A stretch of 64,000 nucleotides of DNA, taken from NCBI RefSeq assembly GCF_006539865.1, contig NZ_BJNV01000009.1, positions 62,001 through 126,000 of the forward strand. The letters run 5' to 3'. The DNA is from Zoogloea ramigera. Lineage in GTDB: Bacteria > Pseudomonadota > Gammaproteobacteria > Burkholderiales > Rhodocyclaceae. The notes under the pieces were generated by a model. The model was not told the origin of the DNA, searched no databases, and saw nothing but the letters and a program-made list of their open reading frames with translations. Position 1 is the stretch's first letter, and each line of letters begins with the position of its first letter. Shown in pieces: positions 56,001 through 62,000 of the stretch. The position numbers were made by a program, and so were the translations under genes.

Positions 56001-59000
56001 CGCGTCAACGACAACGTGTCGGGCAACCAGTACATGGCCAAGGTCAGCGCCCTGCCGACGGGCGGCTTCGTGGTGGCCTTCTACAATGACACGGGTGAAT
56101 ACTGGGGCGACACCTACATTCGTGAGTTCGATGCCGCCGGCAACCCGGTGGATGGCGACCGGCGTGTTAACGACGACAGCGGTGCCACTTACCGCAACCA
56201 GTACGAGCCGGCCATTGCCGACCTGGGTAACGGTAACTTCGTGGTCGCCTGGCGGGCCGACGGTAACGCCGACGGCAGCGCCTCGGGGGTCTTCCAGCAG
56301 GTCTTCGGCGAAACGGTGGTGCGGCCTGGCGATACGCAGCCGGTGCTCGACGACCTGGCCCCGGCGGTCACCTTCGGGGTGGCCGACATGGCGGCCCCGC
56401 AAGTCATCGACAACGACCTTCAGGTGTCGGCCAACGCCAGCCTGGCGGGCGGCAGCCTGTGGGTGTATTTCACCAGCGGGGCAGGGGCCAGTGATGCGCT
56501 GTCGGTGCGCAGCGAGGGCAGCGGGGCCGGCCAGATCGGCGTCAGCGGCAGCCAGGTGAGCCACGGTGGCGTGGTGATCGGCAGCATTGCCGGCGGCAGC
56601 GCCGGCGCGCCGCTGGTGATCAGCCTCAACGCCAACGCCACGGCGGCCGCCGTGCGTGCGCTGGCCGAGAACATCAGCTACCAGTACACCGACGCCAGCG
56701 TGCCGGCTGGCACCACGCGCAGCGTGGCCTATCGGCTGTTCGACGGGGCGGGCATGGCCTCGGCCTCGCAGGAGATCGCGATCAGCCTGGCGGCCAGCGC
56801 GCCGGCGGCCAGCCTGGCCCTTAACGAGTTCACCCCGGTGGTCAACCTCACCGAGAGCCAGTCTCGCGTCGAGGCGGTGCTCGATGGCGCGGTGAGCCTC
56901 GTCCAGGGAGCGGGTAGCCTGGAAGGCGCGGAGCTGATGGTGTCCTTCGTTGGCAACGGTCGGCCGAGCGATGAGCTCGGCATCGTGGCCGACGGCAGCG
57001 GCGCGGGGCAGGTGGATGTCTCCGGGGCCAACGAGGTCAGCTACGAAGGCACCGTTATCGGCCGGATGAGCGGCGGGGAGCAGGGCAGCCCGATGTTCGT
57101 CGAGTTCAACGCGGCGGCGAGCGCCGAGGCGGTCGAGGCGGTCATCGAACACCTCAGCTACCAGAGCACCACCGAGGGGCCGCTGGCGAGCCGCGCGCTG
57201 GAGATCCGCCTGACGGACGCCAGCGGGGCGGCCACGGCCAGCACCGTCACCATCAACATCACCCCCGAGGCCAACGGCGCGGTGCCGCTCGCCGGCCAGG
57301 AGCGGGTCAATACCTACCTGCCCGGCGACCAGACCCATCCCGTCGTGGCCACCCTGGCCGACGGCAGCTACGTGGTGGTGTGGCAGTCCAACGGCCAGGA
57401 CGGCAGCTACTGGGGCGTCCACGGCCAGCACTTCACGGCGGCTGGCGTGCCCATCGGCGCCGAGTTCCAGGTGAATAGCTACACCACCAACAGCCAGAGT
57501 GAGGTGGCGGTCACGGCCCTGGCCGGTGGCGGTTTCGTGGTGGCGTGGCGCAGCGAGAACCAGGACAGCAGCTCCGGCGGCGTGTTCGCCCAGGTCTTCA
57601 GCGAGGCGGCCGAGCGGCTGGGGGCGGAGTTCCGTGTCAACACCGCCAGCAACTACGACCAGACCCACGCGGCGGTGGTCGGCCTGGCCGACGGCAGCTT
57701 CGTGGTGGCCTTTGCCGACCAGGTGCAGGACGGCAGCAGCTACGGCAGCTTCGCCCAGCGTTACGACGCGGGCGGCAATGCGCTGGGCAGCTATTTCCAG
57801 CTCAACACCTACACGGCTTACGAACAATACCTGCCCGCGCTCGCGGCCCTGCGCGACGACCCGGCCACGGCCGGCAGCAACGAGACGGGCTTTGTGGCGG
57901 TGTGGCGCTCGCAGTACCAGGACGGCTCCGGTGCCGGCATCTTCGGCCAGCGCTTCAATGCCGCCGGCGAGAAGCTGGGCAGCGAGTTCCAGGTCAATAC
58001 CAACCTCGTCGGCAACCAGTACAGCCCGACGGTGGCCACGCTGGCCAACGGCGATTTCGTGGTGGTGTGGTCGGATGAGTCCGATGCCTCTGTGCGCGGC
58101 CAGCGCTACACGGCGGGTGGTGCGGTGGTGGGCGGCGAGTTCGTCATCAATACGCCGGATTTCCCGTCGAACCATGAGCAGTATCCGCAGATCGCCGCGC
58201 TCGCCAACGGCGGCTTCGTGGTGGCCTGGGATGCGTACTACAACGTTACCGTCGGTGATTACTACAACGTCTGGGCCCAGCAGTTCGATGGGGCTGGCAA
58301 CAAGGTCGACGGCCCGCTGCTGCTCAGCGACAGCGCGGCCTACACCCAGATCTACCCGGCCATCACAGGGCTGACCGGTGGCGGTTTCGTGGCGGCCTGG
58401 GCCAATACTCACCTGGATCAGCCAGGCGTGGGCGATTACGGCGTGTATCAGCGCCTGTTCGGCACGGCGGGGGCGCCCGAGCGGCCGCTGAGCCCGCAGC
58501 TGCTGGATCTTGAATCCGAAGTCAGCTTTGCTGAAAACGCGGTCAACGCTGCGCCCCAGTTGCTCGACCCGGGCCTGCGCGTGGTGGAAGGGGCGTCGCC
58601 CAGCTTTAACGGTGGCGTGCTCACGGTGGCGGTGCTGCAAGGCTACGGCGGCGGTGAAGGCTATGACGCCGAAGGCCCCGGGCAGGACGTGTTTACGATT
58701 CTCCACGAGGGCAACGGCGCGGGGCAGGTTGGCGTGGCCGGCGCTGTCGTCAGCTTTGGCGGGGTGCAGGTGGGTACGCTGGAGGGCGGCCAGAACGGCC
58801 TCGCCCTGCAGGTGCATTTCAACGCGGCGGCCACGGCCGAGATCGTCGAGCAGGTGGCCGAGCGTCTGGCCTACCGCAACGTCTCGTCGGCCCCGGTCAC
58901 TTCGCGGCTGGTGGAGGTGGTGGTGAGCGATGGCCACGGCGGCCAGAGCGCAGCCCGCACCATCACCGTCAACGTGGCGGCCGAGACCGACGGTGGCGTG

Positions 59001-62000
59001 CCGCTGCTGGCGGGCGACACCCGCGTCAATACCTACACCACCGACAGCCAGATCTTCCCGACGGTCATCCATCTGTCCGGCCCGAGCGCGGGCCAGTACG
59101 TGGTGATCTGGCAGTCCAACGGCCAGGACTCCGACGGCTACGGCGTCTTCGCCCAACGTTACGACAGCAACGGCGCCGCCATCGGGCCCGAGTTCCAGGT
59201 GTCCACCACGACGCCGGGCAATCAGGGGGCCGACTCCGGCGTGCGCGCTGCTGCGCTGGCCGACGGCGGCTTCGTGGTCGCCTGGGAGGCACCCGACGGC
59301 TGGAGCCGCGGCATCTTTGCCCAGCGCTTCGATGCCACCGGCACGCCGGCGGGCAGCGAATGGCGGGTCAACCCCGCCGCCAGTTACGACCAGCTGCAAC
59401 CCACGCTCACCGGCCTCGCCGATGGCGGCTTCGTGATCGCCTACACCGAAGAAAACGCCGACGGCAACAGCTACGGCACCTTGTTTGTGCGTTACGACGC
59501 CGCCGGCGTGGCCCAGGGCGCGCCGGTGCTGATCAACGAAAATCCGGTGTGGGCTGGCACGGCCTTCACGGACGGCAACCAGTCTTTCCCGCAGCTGGCA
59601 GCCCTCGCGGGCGGTGGTTTCGTGGCCACCTGGCATTCCAACGGCCAGGACGGCAGCGCCTGGGGCATCTATGCCCGCCTGTTCGACGCCGATGGTGCGC
59701 CCGTCGGTGACAGCTTCCAGGTGCACACCACGGCCCTCGGTAGCCAGGAGCGCCCCGACGTGGCGACCCTCGCGAATGGCGACTTCGTGATCGTGTGGAC
59801 CAGCGACAACGACCCGGGCAGCGATGCCGAGGGCGTGTTCATGCAGCGCTTCACCGCCGCCGGGGTGCCGGTGGGGGCGGAGACGCTGGTCAACAACGGC
59901 TCCAGCGCCTCCCATTACGACGCCTACGCCCGCGTGACGGCCCTCGATACCGGCGGCTTCGTGGTCGCCTGGGAGGCGGGCGACGACTGGGGCCGCGGTT
60001 TCTACATCCAGCAGTACGACGCCGCCGGCAGCAAGGTGGATGGCCCCCAACGGGTGTCCCAGAACGGCACCAGCGACCAGAGCTACGGTGACGTGGAAGG
60101 CCTGCCCGGCGGGCGCTTCGTGGTTGCCTGGTCGGCCACCAACGATGACGCGGCCGGCGCCTGGGGCATCTACCAGAACGTCTATGGGGCCGCGGGTTCG
60201 GCGCTGCCGAACCGGGCGCCCGAGCTCGGCAATGTGGTCGCGAGCGTCGGCTTCCAGGAGAACAGCCTGGGTACGCCGCAACTCATCGATACCGCTATTG
60301 GCCTGTTCGACGGTGATTCGCCCGACTTTGCCGGCGGCCGGCTCACGGTCAGCGTGATCAGCGGCTATTCGAGCACCAACCAGGACATCGGCGACTATCG
60401 CGCCGACCAGGACAACTTCTCCATCCTCGACGAGACCACCGGCGGCAGCCCGGTCAATGTGATCGGCAGCCAGGTGCGCGTGGGCGCCACGGTGATCGGC
60501 ACCCTGGTCAGCGACGGCCAGGCCGGCCGTGATCTGGTGATCGAATTCAATGCCAGCGCCACCCAGCCCCTCGTCGAGCGGGTGATCGAGCGGCTCGCCT
60601 ACCGCAACCCGTCCTCCGACCCGGTGGCGAGCCGGCAGGTGAGCATCAGCCTGTCCGACGGTGATGGTGCCACCAGCACGCCGCAGGTGGTGCAGATCGT
60701 GGTGGCCCCCGAGGCCGACGGCGCACAGCCCCTGGGCCAGCCGGAGCTCGTCAATACCTACCAGACCTCCGAGCAGCTCCTGCCGGCCGCCGCCACGCTG
60801 GCGGATGGCGGCTACGTGATCGTCTGGCAGTCGGCCGGCGAGGATGGCTGGGACAACGCCATCGTCGGCCAGCGCTACGCGGCCAATGGCACGCCGGTGG
60901 GCAATGAGTTCAAGGTTAACGCCTACACGCCGGGCGCCCAGACCGCCCCGGCGGTCACCGGCCTCGCCGATGGCGGCTGGGTGGTGACCTACACCGACCA
61001 GTGGCGCGACGACAGCGGCTACTCGGTGTGGGCCCAGCGTTTCGACGCCGCGGGCAGCCCCGCGGGGGCCGAGTTCCGCGTCAATAGCTCGACCTCGGGC
61101 AGCCAGTACGACTCGGCGGTCAGCGCCCTCGGCGATGGCTTTGTCGTCGCCTGGTTCTCGGACGGCGAGCGGAGCGGCGAGTACTACGACATCTTCTTCC
61201 AGCGTTACGACGCGAGCGGCGTTGCGGTGGGCGTGGAAACCCGCGCCAACCAGGCTGTCGTCGGCAACCCCTACGCCTACCAGTTCGAGCCGGCCATCAC
61301 CGGCCTCGCCAACGGCAACATTGTCGTCACCTGGCGCAGCGAGGGCCAGGACGGCAGCAACTCCGGCGTGTATGCGCGGCTCTTCGACGGCCAGAGCGGC
61401 AACGCCCTGGGCACCGAGTTCCAGCTCAACCAATACACCACCGACTACCAGTACGCGCCGCGCATCGCCGCGGTGGGCGGCGGTTTTGTTGCGACCTGGG
61501 TTTCCCGCGGGCAGGACGGCAGCGGCGACGGCATCTACGCCCGTCGTTACGACGCCGCCGGCAATGCCCTGGGTGACGAGTTCCGCGTCAATGAGGCCAG
61601 CTCCAGCGAGCAGCGCAGCTCCGACATCGCCGCCACCGGTGACGGCGGCTTCGTGATCACCTGGCGCAATTACGGCGGCGATGAGGTCTACGCGCAGAAG
61701 TTCGACGCCACCGGCGCCCGCGTGGACGGGCAGATCGAGATCAGCAGCGCCGCCACCTACAGCGACGACGCACCGGTGGTGGCCGGCCTGGCTGGCAACG
61801 CCTTCGCGATCGCCTGGCAGGGCTACTACGACAACAACAGCAACGGCATCTTCCAGCGTGTGGTGGGCGAGCCCCAGGCCTTCGCCCACAGCGCTGCGCC
61901 GCAGATCGTCGACCTCGCGAGCAGCGTGAGCTTCCAGGAGAACGCCCTCAACGCCGCACCGCAGCTGATCGACGCCGGCATCGGCCTCCTCGATGTCGAT

